Shown: in pieces, positions 9,722 through 21,239 of the stretch
How positions within the stretch are numbered: position 1 is the first letter of the stretch
How the letters are laid out: the number at the start of each line of letters is the position of its first letter
NCBI GenBank assembly: GCA_947646735.1
Contig: CANTFK010000226.1
Coordinates: forward strand, 62,001-126,000
Source: Peronospora farinosa
Taxonomy: Eukaryota; Oomycota; Peronosporomycetes; Peronosporales; Peronosporaceae
Length of the DNA stretch: 64,000 nucleotides
Reading direction: 5' to 3'
Position numbers and translations under genes: made by a program
The notes under the pieces: model-generated
Databases searched by the model: none
Told to the model about the DNA's origin: nothing
The model's input: the letters and a program-made list of their open reading frames with translations, nothing else

Positions 9722-10362
9722 TGTAACGGGGTTACACGACGATTGTAACGTCTTTCCGAGAGTTTACGCTTGAACTCTCCTTTCTATTGCATATAATGCA
9801 TTATTATACTTCTCGTTAGAGAGGTATTAAGTATGAGCGTTATAATACGGTATTCGGTAATACCGTATCTTATCGATTGGGATTCGATAAATCACTAACG
9901 CTGTATTAAGTACATCATACACAGATGTTTAGACGATACGTCGTCCAATAGCAAAGTCTGCATATAATAATTACTATTATAGTAATTAATCTAGTGTAGT
10001 GTACTTAGAGTAGGACTATTCATAAAATCTTAAAGCATAAATATAATCAGTTCTCCTTTTGAGTTTAAGATCGCAAGTCGTTCTGACTTGCTCTCTTGTG
10101 CACTCTGTGCGTTGGTTCTCTGAACCCCTAAGCTTCTAGCTTGTTCTTGCACTCTGTGCGTTGGTTCTCTGAACCTTAAGCATATTGCTTTATTGACTAA
10201 AAGTCTCTTTCCTAATTCCTTAGAACAGGGTGACTTTAAGTCGTTTAATTAGTTCCTTAGAACTAAGTGGCTTTTAGCCTTCACTCTATTTAGTTCTCTA
10301 GAACTAAGAGGCTTCCAGCCGAAAGTCTTCCTCTGGCTAAAGAGCTGTATAGCTCCGCAACA
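9722..10362 (+). repeat. 3' LTR of the chromovirus-type element
   Basis: Same length as the 5' LTR and ends CAACA. The differences I saw are scattered substitutions with no indels. Confidence 0.93.
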
Positions 10363-10367
10363 ACAAC
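10363..10367. repeat. Target site duplication, right copy (ACAAC)
   Basis: Matches 2617-2621. Confidence 0.9.
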
Positions 10368-11056
10368 GGTACCTTTTATTCGATGCTGATTTCTCGACGT
10401 CAACATTACGATGGGCTATATGAGTCCCGGCTTGCTGGAATGCCGTTCATCAGTGCAGTCGTTCTTAGGCCCATCTCCGCTGCGATCCAAGCTTGAATTG
10501 TAATTCCGACGCATATATTGGCTACGTCCATACAGTCGGCTCACGAGATCGTCTTCTGAAGGTGGCATCATCGTCGACACTCTGTGCAGCATCGGCGTTG
10601 CACTCAGCTATCTGAATCCATATTTGCTCGACTCGACAAAAGCCAGATGTCGGCTAGAGGTCAGACATTTAGACGGGCTATTTCCATGGAAAATGGCGGC
10701 AAGAGGACTGTGCTACATTGCTACAGTATCGGCAAGCTATCGCTGCTTGCGAGTGCGTATATTTTTACGCTTGAGCTTGCAGGCTGCAGCTTTATTATCC
10801 GCTTTGACCAACGCACCTCCCACCTGGCATGTAATGCTGGAGATCGCACGCCGCCACCTCGGGTCCACATGGCCCGTTAAACCAAGGTATTTCCTCTCAG
10901 CGTTATCGGCGTATGTCACATCTTTTGTTTAATGTTGTAATTACAACACACACAGTTGCTTGACTTTGTCTGGATTACAGTGAACGTAAATTTAACGTCG
11001 GGGGAGCTTTTTGCTCTTGGTAATAGTATGTTAATATGTCCATCCTTTATTTGCTA
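10368..11056. other. Unrecognised flank between two elements
   Basis: Overlapping short open frames occur (for example 10584-10932), but no motif, repeat or terminus is recognisable. It ends at the insertion point of the Helitron: the base following CTAG on the minus strand is T, as expected for insertion between A and T. Confidence 0.5.
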
Positions 11057-11084
11057 CTAGGGTGTGTACCCGTCGTTCCGACGG
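11057..11084 (-). repeat. Helitron 3' terminus: hairpin plus CTAG
   Basis: On the plus strand: CTAG (11057-11060), nine bases, then the perfect palindrome CCGTCGTTCCGACGG (11070-11084; 6-bp stem, 3-nt loop). In Helitrons such a hairpin just before CTRR acts as the replication terminator. Confidence 0.85.
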
Positions 11085-11849
11085 ACATGGTTCTATGCTA
11101 TTAATAATACATATAGAGGAGTGTATCCGTCTTTTCGACCGATAGGTGCACAAATTTGACGCTGATCGTATATTTACTTCGGTAATTCATCAGTTCTAAA
11201 GCTAATTTGTATCAAGGTCAATGTGTGCCTGTCGTGTCATAAGTTAGGTATTAACCCGTCGTTCCGACGAACATAATGCGCAACTCTACGTCGGTAGTAT
11301 ATTGGTCTTCATATTAGCGTTTTAACTAAATACATTCGGGTGACTAAAGTAAAATTATGATGTAAAGGATAATGACTGCCCGCCGTTCCGACAAACATGG
11401 TGAGCAAAGTTTGCCTTTTGACTTTCGTCCATGTGTTTTTACATAAAAATGCCAGTTGACTAAGGTAAAGTAATGGAAATCTGCTTACGTTAATGCAAAA
11501 TTAGCTAGAGTGTGTACTCGTCGTCCCGACGGTGCGTGGTAGTATAATTAGGCATTTTAACGCAGCACTTTGATAGGGTGTTCACCCGTCGTTTCGACGG
11601 AGAAGAGCGCGCAGACCATAGACATAGAATTAATTATATATAATGAATTGAATGCTAGTCTAACAGCCTGTGCAGCTTTGTAATGCTAGAAAAATAATAA
11701 TGATGGAAATGTTCAAACCTTAGTAGTAATGATGTAGGAAATGGAACGATGCACCTTCGCAGAAGAAGGTAGAAGTAAAAGTAAAATATATTTAGCATTA
11801 TATACTTTCGTTTGTTAATGCTACAACATGCATTCCATAAAATTTGACC

Positions 11850-12062
11850 ATGTACGTGTCAGATGGTACTGATCTTACCCGACCATTTCGTACCACATTG
11901 CAGCCCTATCGCCCTGTCCCAACTGTCAAGTTGTTGCTTGGTCGTCTCATTTATCATGCTGGTGCCCTGTCTCTCCCTGTCCAATCTGCACGATCCTCTC
12001 CTCGTGGTCCCAGATGTCAAGCTGTCAGACACCCGATCAGGCAGGTGACACCGTCTTACGGT
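11850..12062. other. GC-richer island within the Helitron 3' region
   Basis: The stretch has no hairpin motifs, is much richer in G+C than its surroundings, and has short open frames on both strands but no recognisable domain. It has the look of a captured host fragment, but the source is unknown. Confidence 0.35.
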
Positions 12063-12513
12063 AGAGCACTTTAATCTAAAAACCTGAGATACCCGATCGT
12101 TTCTAACAAATAAGTAAAGGTGATCGATCACCCGTCGTTCTGACGAATAGGTGCGCGCAGACCATATTTGTAGATTTAATCATATAGAGGACTGAATGTA
12201 AGTCAAACAGTTTTTCAATGCTGAGATATGTTAAGGAGACTGTTCGCTATATTAGTAAAAAACAAATGAAGTTCTGCACCAAATAAGGATGTTCATTCGT
12301 GGTTTTGACGGTGCGAACTAATATGTATCGGCATCCTAAAAACGCAGCGATTTGCTAGGGTGTTTACTGTAATTCTGACGGATAGAAGCGCGAATTATAT
12401 GCTGACAGTATGCAAGTCCATCACTTTCCATTAATTACTAGGTGAACTGGGTAAATTAAGAAGCATGAAAGACAATGAAGGGCGGCTGTATTTGTATTAA
12501 GAAAAATGCAAGC

Positions 12514-14881
12514 TTAACGTAAGGCTTCCACATAGACAACATTTCGCATCAATTGTTGCTCTGTTGAATCAGCAAATGCACAAACACATTCTTCGCCGCT
12601 GTGGCAGTGAGAAGGCAACATATAACTGTCCATGCGAGAATACATTTCTAGCCAAAAAAATGCCGACCTTTTGTAGTGTCTGCCCTTTAGATTTATTTAT
12701 CGTCATTGCGTAGGCCACTCGCACGGAAAACTGCCTCTTCCGAACTGGAAACGGGAGGCCCGATTCCTCGGTGACTAAGGCGATGCGCGGAATGTATGTA
12801 ACATAGCCCGCGTGATCACCATGTAGTACCACAGCCTCAATCACACGTGCTGAACACCGACGAACGACTAGTCGAGTTCCATTGCATAGCCCGTGTGTCG
12901 TGTCTAAGTTCCTTAAAAGCATAATTGGAGTTCTAATTTTCAACCTAAGTCGATGAGGTGGCCACCCACTCACTTCCAATCTGTTTAGATATTTGGTGGG
13001 CAAAACATTTGCACCTTCTTCATCTTCCACCTTATCTGCGCTCAAGTATTCATATATGTCCCCCCCAATTCTGTTCAGCACCGCCATGTTAATTTCAGCA
13101 ACAGCATCATTGCGGGCGGCAAGGATGGCCCGGCTGCTAAAGTATTCCTTCTTTTCATGTTCAGCAACATCTGCAACACCATCATAAATTGTGTTTAGAA
13201 GTTCTTCCACCGTGTTATTATAGACAACCATAGACGATGGACACTGGACGTGGTCGTCGTCAAATTTTTCCAGCCGATCTTCTCCAAGTGCTAAAAGCCA
13301 ATCTGCGAAAGTGCGATTCCCGAGATTTTCAAGTTGCTCATCATTACTTGCGCGCATGTTCTGACGCAATTTGAAAACTTGAACACAACTCCATCGATAG
13401 GACTCCTTAATCGACGCGGCAACAATATCAGGACGCATGCTTTTTGGTACAACAGGCAGAATTTGGCGAAAATCTCCGCACATCACAAATGTGATTCCAC
13501 CAAACGAAACGTCAGATTTATCGGTGACATCGCGAAGTGTCCGGTCGACGGCCTCGAACGCCAACTTACTCATCATTGGTGCTTCGTCCCAAATAATTAG
13601 CTTCGTGAGGCGTAGCATTCCTGCAAGATCACTTTTTTATTCTTATAGAGCACACAGAGTGAGGCTTCAGATTAATTGAGATCTTTAATCGAGAGTGAGC
13701 GGTGCGTCCATTATTTAAAAGCAATGCTGCAATTCCAGATGAAGCCACTGCCAGCGCAATGTGTCCTAGACCCCGCACAGATTTGAGAATTAAATTCTCT
13801 AAATATGTTTTGCCCGTTCCACCGGGTCCATCAATGAAAAAAATATCACCTTGTTCCTTCTTGCAGATTTTGATGATCTCACGATGAATGTGAAGCTGTT
13901 CCTCGTTCAAACTCTGCACCTCTTTTTCTGCCTCTTCTTTCAGCACATCTTTGTTGAATGCCAGCTGTTCTGCAATTAATCGATTTCCCTGTGCCTCTAT
14001 ATTTGATTTGCTGGAGTGGGCAGACTGAAGTCAGCAAGGGTTTTCTCAAAAGGCGCCAAACGATTTGCTATCAAGTGAAGGGCCAAACTCGTAATCTGTT
14101 CAGATGACGGCTCTGCATTTCCATCCTGGCGAAGTCGGTGCGCCAAATCGTCCGATAAATGTTGCTGAAAAATATCCCATAAATGGCGCGGGTTAGCAGG
14201 CGGTCCATGGATTAAAATTGTGACAAACAGGGATCGCAGTTTACCACCACTCTGCATCCCCGCTGCTTCTTGTAGACACTGCTCCCATTCTTCGTCGTTC
14301 TCGTACAATCCACGTGCAACACACGCCGCCTTGAACGTCTCGTACTGCAAGCCATTATATGTTCGCAAGTCCTCGTAAGATTTTGCTCCCTTCACAGTTG
14401 TCAGCAACGTCCGTAGGAAATATCGATCCCCAGCTTTGGGGCTCACAAAATAAAGACGACCGACGCACTTTCCTCGCTTTCGCACCGTCCACTGTTTACT
14501 GTTTATGTTCCAGACAAATCGTGACGGAAAATTCAAGTAAGTTGTTTCTTGGGCATCTATGTTTAGGCGGTTGAGCTTAAACCAATGTGTGAGTGTCGTT
14601 TTACGCGCTTGCTCATTATTCACTGCACTCACCAAGCTACCATTAGCGTTAAACACAACTTGTTGCTGGTCGGGCAATCGAACCTGCAGCCGTTGGATTG
14701 GAGGATAGTGATCATGCATCTTAAAGCCCAAGATGCGCCAGCACGACTCTGGAGCTGAAACATAGCGGGCGTCAATGTATTGCTGGATTTCGTTTACATC
14801 TTGAACCACCATCGTCGTGCGATCGTGTCCCTTGTAAACATATTTGAAGACATACTTGATGGCCGAGATTGACGAACAAAT
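12514..14881 (-). pseudogene. Helitron Rep-helicase, exon 2: Rep tail and PIF1 helicase
   Basis: Begins with ICSSISAIKYVFKYVYKGHDR, the Rep tyrosine motif, in frame after the intron. The middle domain (14812-13997) ends in a frameshift at about 14000-14010. The helicase part has Walker A GPGGTGKT (13807-13830), motif Ia ASSGIAALLL, Walker B IIWDEAPM (near 13590), GDFRQILPVV, and the C-terminal TINKSKGQT and HGQLYVA motifs. Further frameshifts occur in the T-run 13633-13638 and at about 12610, after which ADSTEQQLMRNVVYVEALR runs to TAA at 12514-12516. The protein would unwind DNA during rolling-circle transposition. At least three indels mean it is not functional as read. Confidence 0.88.
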
Positions 14882-14963
14882 CTACACGAAAACAAATCGT
14901 TACTCAATTTCAAGATGTTGAACGCATAAAATGAACAGGTAATATCATTTTTTTCCAACATAC
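14882..14963 (-). other. 82-bp spliceosomal intron in the Helitron gene
   Basis: GTATGT at 14963 and TGTAG ending at 14882 bracket 82 bp. Splicing joins GAG (Glu of HINVE) to ATT TGT TCG, giving an unbroken HINVEICSSIS followed by the expected Rep tyrosine motif. Exons 15224-14964 and 14881-13997 are both open in exactly the register needed. Without splicing the frame runs through to a stop at 14910 and loses the tyrosine motif. Confidence 0.85.
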
Positions 14964-16839
14964 CTCAACGTTAATGTGCGCATTGTACTTAGAGGATAGG
15001 TACAAATTATGCGGCACAATCCATCGATTATCAACACGACGGCCCATTGCATCCTCAATATATCGTCCATTGTCACGTCGTCTGTAAATTGGATAACTGT
15101 CATGATCGGCAGAGGTCTCAGTCGCAAACACTCGAGGGTATCGCTTGCTGCACTTTCCTTCCACCATGCATGGTGCGTTGGGCTTGTCTATGCCACACGG
15201 ACCATGTACCAAACAACGCGTCACCGTCTCATATGCATCAGGATGGGTGGCTGGATCAGGAATTTAAGCCGAGACTGCCGAATCAATCTGTTGCGGCGTA
15301 TGGAGCTTGAAACCCTCATCCAAGATAATGAGGATGTGCGCGTGGGGGAGACCCCTTTTCTGAAACTCAATTACCCAAACTTTGCCGACCACTGTTCCAA
15401 AAATTTTCCGCTCGCTGAAGTTTCTCATTAGTTCCTGCAATTTGAGGTTGAACAATCTTGCCACCAATTCTGGTCGATCAGGAGGCTGTTTCCCTGGTTC
15501 TAGCTCGGCTCTGATTTCAGGCCATTTCGGATTGAATGTAAAGGTTACGAACAGGTCTGGTCGGCCATATTTGCGCACGATAGGCATGGCGTCCTGGTAC
15601 AGCTGGCTCATCTGACGATCGCTGCCAGCAAAACTGGAGGGCAGAATCATTTTACGACCGATTCGTGCTGCATCATGATCATCCTCACTTATTGCATCTA
15701 TAATTCCCGAGTATAGCTCACAACGCAGGTCGCTTTGGTTACTGGAGATAAAATGCAAGCGATTTTGCTCCGTACATGCCCATGCATCAAGAATATATTC
15801 TTGCAGCAAACGTCCTGCCAAGAACAAATGCTGTCCAGATGCTCGAGGATGAAGCATATAAGAATATTATTGCATCTGAGATATCCGGCTTGATCCTCCT
15901 CTTCCACGTACAGCAATTTCATCGTTCACGTATAAACCTTGCCCATCCCCTTCTCTGTATGCAAATCCTCGCAGTGGCATCGTTGAAGTCCAACCCTGTC
16001 GCCCGTCTGGAAATACAAAGGACGTAAGGTAGCGGGGTGTATGCTGAATGCAACGCTGAAATCCGCTGCATTCCACCATCATTTCGACGCTTGATTATTG
16101 TGTCCCTGTCAGAAATGCTGCCGACATGACCGTCGCCGACCATGATTGCACCAATCTCGTCAGCAGTTGGAGTATTGTATCGTCGACGGTCATTTGACAG
16201 AAGGCAAAGCAGGCGTAGCTCGGAATTAAAAGTACCATCATGGTGCATACGTTGACGGGCTTGCTCGTACAATTGAACGTAAGGATTAACTTCTTCCAGC
16301 ATTGCTTGTAGCTCCCCCATAACTCGTCGATCCAGTGACGGGAAAATCGTCATCCTTCTATTCAAGGCGGCATTGGAGTCCGCAATGTACAGCTGAGCAT
16401 ATTTTTTATCTCGACTCCCATCTGGCAGTAGAGCACCCATACGATGATATAGAGCGCCCTGCAGTCTAAATGTGTATACACTTCCTTGCACAAATTGGTC
16501 ATCCAACTTGGCACCAAGCGACGTGAATGATAGTGCATTGTTGTAACCTCTAATATTGCTGCGAAACGCCCTAGCAAGTGGTGTTTGCTCATGCAATAAT
16601 TTGTTGAGGGATTCCGGTGGCGGAACCAACGGTGGGATGTTAAGTACCTTTCCACGTTCACAACACATCGTAAAAGTCGGGTTTCGCAGTGTTAACCCAG
16701 CTACTTCAATTCTCTCTTCAATCCAATGGAGTGCTTGACACGACTGACACCTCACGTTCATTCTTTGCAACACATGACGCAGGGTTGGAGCATCTGCACC
16801 TATTATGCTACGTGCCAGGGGGAATTCTGGCTCTTCTTC

Positions 16840-17055
16840 CCGTCGCGCAGCGTGCGCATCGCGATTAATCCGACGCTGCTCAGCTGCCACTTCTTCTGAT
16901 TGCTCTGCCCTTCGTGCATAGTGCGCATCACGATCAATGCGACGCTGCTCGGCAGTCACTTCTTCTGATTGCTCTGCCCTTCGGTAGAGTGCGCATCAAG
17001 ATCAATGCGACGCTGCACAGTAGCAACTTCCTCTGATTGCTTTGCCCGTCGCGCA
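16840..17055 (-). repeat. 69-bp coding repeat in the Helitron N-terminus
   Basis: About three copies of a 23-residue unit of the form RRIxRDAHxARRAEQSEEVAxEQ. It is highly charged and probably helical. One copy contains the frameshift at about 16985. Confidence 0.8.
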
Positions 17056-17146
17056 TCGTGTGCCTCGCGATTATCGCGGAGATATCGCATGTGCACATCA
17101 TGTGATCGTGCTGCACGTCTCGCACGTTCGGTAGCATTTTGAAGTG

Positions 17147-17150
17147 TAGT
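17147..17150. repeat. Target site duplication TAGT, left copy
   Basis: TAGT precedes the left LTR and recurs at 29590-29593 after the right LTR. On both sides the flank is Helitron N-terminal coding sequence. Confidence 0.75.
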
Positions 17151-18196
17151 TGTGGTGGAGTGGATATTCAAACAACGTAGGAGATCCACAAACACACACA
17201 GCGCCGGACTGCCGACTTACGGAGGGGGTACCCCGATGCCGTGTCGTGTTGGCCTTGGGTCTCACCTTGTGTACCCGTCGGCTTGGCTGGTCTTGCTCCT
17301 CGGTTGACGTAGAAGACTTAAACTTGGTCTTTGCATAAGACTTGGACTTGGTGGTCCCCGAGTGGATATACTTCACTTGGGACCGGGTTTCTTGGGCTCA
17401 ATCGACTTAGTCGAGAGCGATTCACCTGGTACTGCGTACCCCTTTGGTGGCTGACTGTTCTTGGTCCTTGGACCCTTTTGTGTTATTCCCCGTAGGGAAA
17501 CCGCTTCCTGTAGCGAGTCGTAGAGTGTTGACACTTACTTGACACCTCAGGCCAACTATCCCGAGGTTCAACTTGCGCTGCTTGAGCCGTCTAACACCTG
17601 CTGGGACGTCGGGGGGCCAAAGGGTATCCCGCCCGGAAGAGGTGAAGCGACGGAGAAGCTTAGGAGGGGCGCTTAAAGCTGCCACGTGTAATGCAAATTC
17701 GAGTGTGTTTATTTATCTTATACCTTGTATGCTTTTCTTGCCTAACCCTAACCCTTTGATCTGGATAGTGCCACGTGCCGGCTCTTGGAGGAAGTACTGG
17801 CTCCTTGGTACCCTGTACTTTCTGTAATCTTCGATATTCTGTGTACCGGCTCTGCACCCTCGGACATTGGACCCTGGTACCCCTGGGCCTCGTTACCCTG
17901 GGCCCCTGTACCCCAGGGCCCCGGCATCCTGGTGCCTGGGGTCCACCGGTCACCTGGGTCCACCTGTTGTCTGGGACCCACCTATTACCTGGGGTCAACT
18001 TAAGCTGTCCTAGCAGCACTGGTTCTTTGGTCTGTAGTGTAGGACATCCTAGTATCTTCTTCGAACTCAGGACCTTGGACCAGTTCGGGGCCCTGGTCAC
18101 TCCCTGTCACTCATTCAAGAGAGTGACCGAGATTTTTTACGCCAGTAATTATAATAACTACGAAGGGCCCCCCCATTTCTCTGGCACTTCTTCACA
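17151..18196 (-). repeat. 3' LTR of the Chronos-like element
   Basis: Starts TGTGGTGGAG and ends TTCACA on the plus strand (TGTGAA...CCACA on the minus). It contains a run of short C/T-rich imperfect repeats (about 17860-18000, CCTGGGTCCACC-like). It also has an 87-codon open frame on the minus strand (17422-17685) that is preserved in the other LTR, though nothing shows that it is translated. Confidence 0.9.
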
Positions 18197-18333
18197 ACTG
18201 TCCCCTGCGCGCTGGTCTTCCGAACTGCGGCAAGACCCCGTGCATCCTTGTCCCGTCTCCTTAACATATGAGTAGGTGTCCATGTGCTTGACGATCTTCC
18301 GTATTCACCAACTCACCCACCCTTTATTCACCA

Positions 18334-20462
18334 GTGACCTCTTCCAGTTCTTTCTCTGACGAACCCCCAGCACCTGGCCGTTGGTCTACCCCTCCACTGC
18401 CTGGACCTGACCCTGCCTTGGTTATTCGCGACAGTAGACCTTGTCGGAAAGCCCCCCGATTATGTGAGTGTTACCCGGGCGTAGGAAGCGATCCAGCTGG
18501 CGATGGAACGAGCCCAAGTTATGGAGACCCTTTCTGACAATCATAGGGCCCTCCAGCAGTCCTATCAGGCTGAGCATCGCAGGGCCCGAGACTTGCAGAG
18601 CCGCGTGGACGAGGTCGTTCGATTTTGGAAAAGTTGATCTCCCCAGATCGAGACTCGAATTCGGTAGCTCGTCCGCGATCACAAAACCGACCAGCTAACC
18701 ATTGCGGAATACCGAGATGCGCTCGCCACCCGGAAGGATTATCGCCTTGAAGTTGAAGCGTCTCGGTCCAAGATTCGGTACTGGAGGGGCCAGTATGAGG
18801 CCACGGTGACGAGCTTCACACTCCAGATAGAAGAGATGGAGGCCAAGTTGGATACCACCACGGCCGATCTTCGGTCCACAGTATCTCAAGTGTCACTACT
18901 TCGAGATGAGCTGGCCCGCTCTAAATTCCTCGTGAAGCAAGTCGCCTGCCAACGGGACCAACTCCAGAAACAGCTGGCCGTAGCTCGGAGCGCCGCGGAT
19001 AGATCTGCCTCGCCTAAGACTAAGGTCCCAGGAACTTCCAGGGCTAAAATATCTCGGTCTCCTACTGCCGAAGTTCCAGCCCCTTCCTCATCGAAGAATC
19101 GTCGGACCACCCGTGCCCCAAGTTCCCCTGAAGACGAGTCCAGTAGCAGCGATGAGTCTCTGCTAGCGGCGATGGCTCGGCCACGTGACTCTCGTCGTCG
19201 TGGTAGCCCGGTGACTTCCGTGGGGGAACCCGCTCCAGAGGTGGTGGACTTATCTCGTAAAACGACATCCGGCCCTTCTTCGACGTCCGTGGGATCTACT
19301 GGGACACCCAAGTCCGGTCCTCTCCCAACATCAACGGAGTCCAAACCGGTGGGATCCAGGGAAACCAACGAAACCGGCGGGGTCCACCGGAAAACCAACG
19401 TCCAAGCCTCTTCCGAAACCGGCGGGGTCTACTGGGAAACCAACGAAATCAGCGGGGTCCACTAGGAAACCAACGTCCAAGCCTCTTCCTAAACTGGCGA
19501 GGTCCACTGGGAAACCAATGGCCAAGCCTCCTCCCGAAGTACAGACGTCGCCTGCTGCTTCTTCCAGCTCGGAAAAGACGCCCACGTCTCATTCCGACCT
19601 GTTCACTTAGCTTTTCGGTCCTTCTGAGTCCGATACTGAGAGTCTCGACTCTGATGATCAAGGGGTGCCAGCATCCAAAGGTTCCGCTAGTTCGAACTCC
19701 TGGGGCCTATCCATTCCGGGATACGCCCAGCCAAGTGTGTTCAAGACCGAAGACGTTGCCCCATGGCCCGTCTCTTTGGTGGACCCCCTTGCGATCTCGC
19801 AATCAAGCGTGAAGGACCTGTGGTCCCGCATAACCCTTCTAGCTTCGTGGATGGGTCCGGGACCCCCTTTAGACAAGAGATCCAAGGACCGCCTGGGCGA
19901 GACTAATAGTCTCGTAACGGAATCTCAGCTCCGGTTGTTGATGAACTCGCGCCCATGAGAGAAGCAGACGATGTCTGAGTATCCTCTCTCGTTCCCCGTA
20001 AACGGCTGGTTTGTTGGACTGGTGGAGCTCCACGATGCCTACGTAGACGCATCGCGCCAGAGTTTGTGGGAGGACCGGCACCGTCTTCATTTCTCCATAG
20101 CTCTTCGTTCCGGCAGTGCGTACATCTCCCGCATTTACAACGCCAGGAAAAAACGACGGGCCAAGGCGACACAGGCTTAGTTGGGAGTGCTGAAGAAGTT
20201 CCTGCAGGGGATGGTAGCAGGTCACTGTGACTTGGACATCCTGCTGGACCCCTTCTTCCAGCCCGTTACCCCCACGCGTCAATTGTCTTACTGGACCCCA
20301 AGGGTCAACCAGGAGAGTTCTCAACCGGGGCTGATGGAGGCGTTGCAGGTGGTGGATGATGTCAAACCGTGGCGCATCTTTTACCACAAGAACATCCACG
20401 AGCATCCCGCTTTAGGGGTTTTCCGTCTCCATGGCAAGTTATCTCCACCCGACACCGCCTGA
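18334..20462 (+). pseudogene. Antisense ORF of the Chronos-like element: coiled-coil protein
   Basis: On the plus strand, opposite to gag-pol, between the chromodomain and the 3' LTR. From about 18490 one frame gives a long heptad-rich helix (QLAMERAQVMETLSDNHRA, then after stops IEEMEAKLDTTTADL, VSLLRDELARSKF). A Ser/Pro/Lys/Arg-rich segment follows (18990-19465) with a repeated 'ETNETGGV'-like peptide. From 19665 a third segment runs to 20462 in one frame, interrupted only by TGA at 19956-19958 and TAG at 20178-20180 (VNGWFVGLVELHDAYVDASRQ, DVKPWRIFYHKNIHEHPALG). About 700 residues originally. No known domain. The start codon cannot be fixed. Confidence 0.55.
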
Positions 20463-20721
20463 GGGTTATCACTAGCTTTAAGTGTATCCTTCAAAAGCTG
20501 AGATAATGCCATTTCACCTCGAACTTACTAGCACATTCTCGATCTTCCTCTTTGGTGCCATATCTTAGGTAGTCCCTCGGTGTCCTCTACAGGTTAGCAA
20601 TACTTCACTCTTCTTGTTCTGCTGCACTTCTCGAATACATGACTTGGCCAATTTCTGTGCATGCAACAAATACCACCTCCTTCTTGCATCATCTTGGCCT
20701 TCCCAAGATAAACTCTCCCCT
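20463..20721. other. Short spacer, nothing recognised
   Basis: Separates the convergent 3' ends of the antisense ORF and pol in the Chronos-like element. Confidence 0.5.
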
Positions 20722-20946
20722 CTACTCCTCATGGCTCTGCATCACCTCAAAACGATTCCGAGTGACTTGCCTGCGTTCGTAGTCCTCAAGTAGTCCACCG
20801 CAATTGAGGTCCACCTCGTCTACCCACGACGGATCGGAATCTCCTTTCCACTGCACCAGGTATTCACATTGAATACGACCATACCGAGTTTTTCTTCCCA
20901 TGCGCTTGTCAAGAAGCATCTCCACTTCATACTCATTGTCTTCCAA
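20722..20946 (-). pseudogene. pol: Chromodomain at the C-terminus of pol
   Basis: EVEMLLDKRMGRKTR, EYLVQWKGDSDPSWV and LLEDYERRQ form a chromodomain-like fold sequence: a three-strand core with Y-L-V-Q-W-K-G and the following D-x-S-W-V. It is separated from the integrase part by frameshifts and about 290 bp of decayed linker. It would direct integration to marked chromatin. Confidence 0.8.
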
Positions 20947-21239
20947 CTCCGCATCCTAACTATTTTCTGGTAACAGGGCTTCGTCAAAATCCACTCGATC
21001 TGTTTCGTCCACCACCAACACCGTATTCGGTCTGTCGGGATATTGCCAAACTAGCTTCAGCTTCGAAAGTTGCACCAACGGTTAAATGCGATTATCGGTC
21101 CCACTGATATCCAGGCGAGCTGCATGGTCCCCCACCATCTCCAGTACTCGAAATGGACCATGCCATAGGTGAGCCATTTTTTGGGCATAGCCTTCCTTGA
21201 CCCGGTCTAGATACAACCACACCTGAGATTCTGCCTCAA

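Larger units (their letters stand above)
2622..10362 (+). mobile_element. Complete chromodomain Ty3/gypsy retrotransposon (7741 bp)
   Basis: Two 641-bp LTRs, a matching 5-bp TSD, a PBS, gag with a CCHC knuckle, pol in the order protease, RT, RNase H, integrase, chromodomain, a polypurine tract and a 3' LTR are all present in order. By eye the LTRs differ at about 8 of 641 positions (about 1.2%), so the insertion is fairly young. Pol is nevertheless inactive: an RT deletion, a one-base loss in an A-run and a substituted protease aspartate. It lies in older retroelement debris. Integrase-before-chromodomain architecture places it among the chromoviruses (Ty3/gypsy, common in oomycetes). Confidence 0.93.
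11057..12513 (-). other. Helitron 3' non-coding region with decayed hairpin repeats
   Basis: AT-rich, with several CCGTCG..CGACGG hairpins (for example near 11254, 11385, 11520, 11588, 12131), some preceded on the plus strand by CTAGGGTGT as in the array units. The first 100 or more bases match the 3' ends of units at 33449 and 38577. A contrasting GC-rich block is described separately. Confidence 0.75.
14964..17150 (-). pseudogene. Helitron Rep-helicase, exon 1 (continued): N-terminal and HUH Rep
   Basis: Reads on from the N-terminal piece at 29590-29685. It has basic 23-residue repeats (to about 16840), then the Helitron N-terminal domain (CQSCQALHWIEER, FRSNIRGYNNALSF, VYTFRLQGALYHRMG, YAQLYIADSNAALNRR, ELQAMLEEVNPYVQLYEQAR), then Helitron_like_N (PDLFVTFTFNPKWPEI) and the HUH nuclease motif HAH in RGLPHAHILIIL (codons at 15336-15344). 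VHGPCG, CMVEGKCSKRYP and HINVE follow. Defects: a frameshift at about 16985, a frameshift at about 16010 (the correct frame resumes at FVFPDGRQGWTS), TAA at 15867-15869 and TAA at 15264-15266. Otherwise the register is preserved across the breaks, so inactivation is recent. Confidence 0.88.

Noticed and set aside
10584..10932. Overlapping plus-strand ORFs of about 100 codons in the flank
   Set aside because: No domain, overlapping frames on both strands and no neighbouring gene context.
17743..17755. Telomere-like TAACCCTAACCCT (also at about 29120-29132)
   Set aside because: Only two units long, located inside an LTR and duplicated with it.
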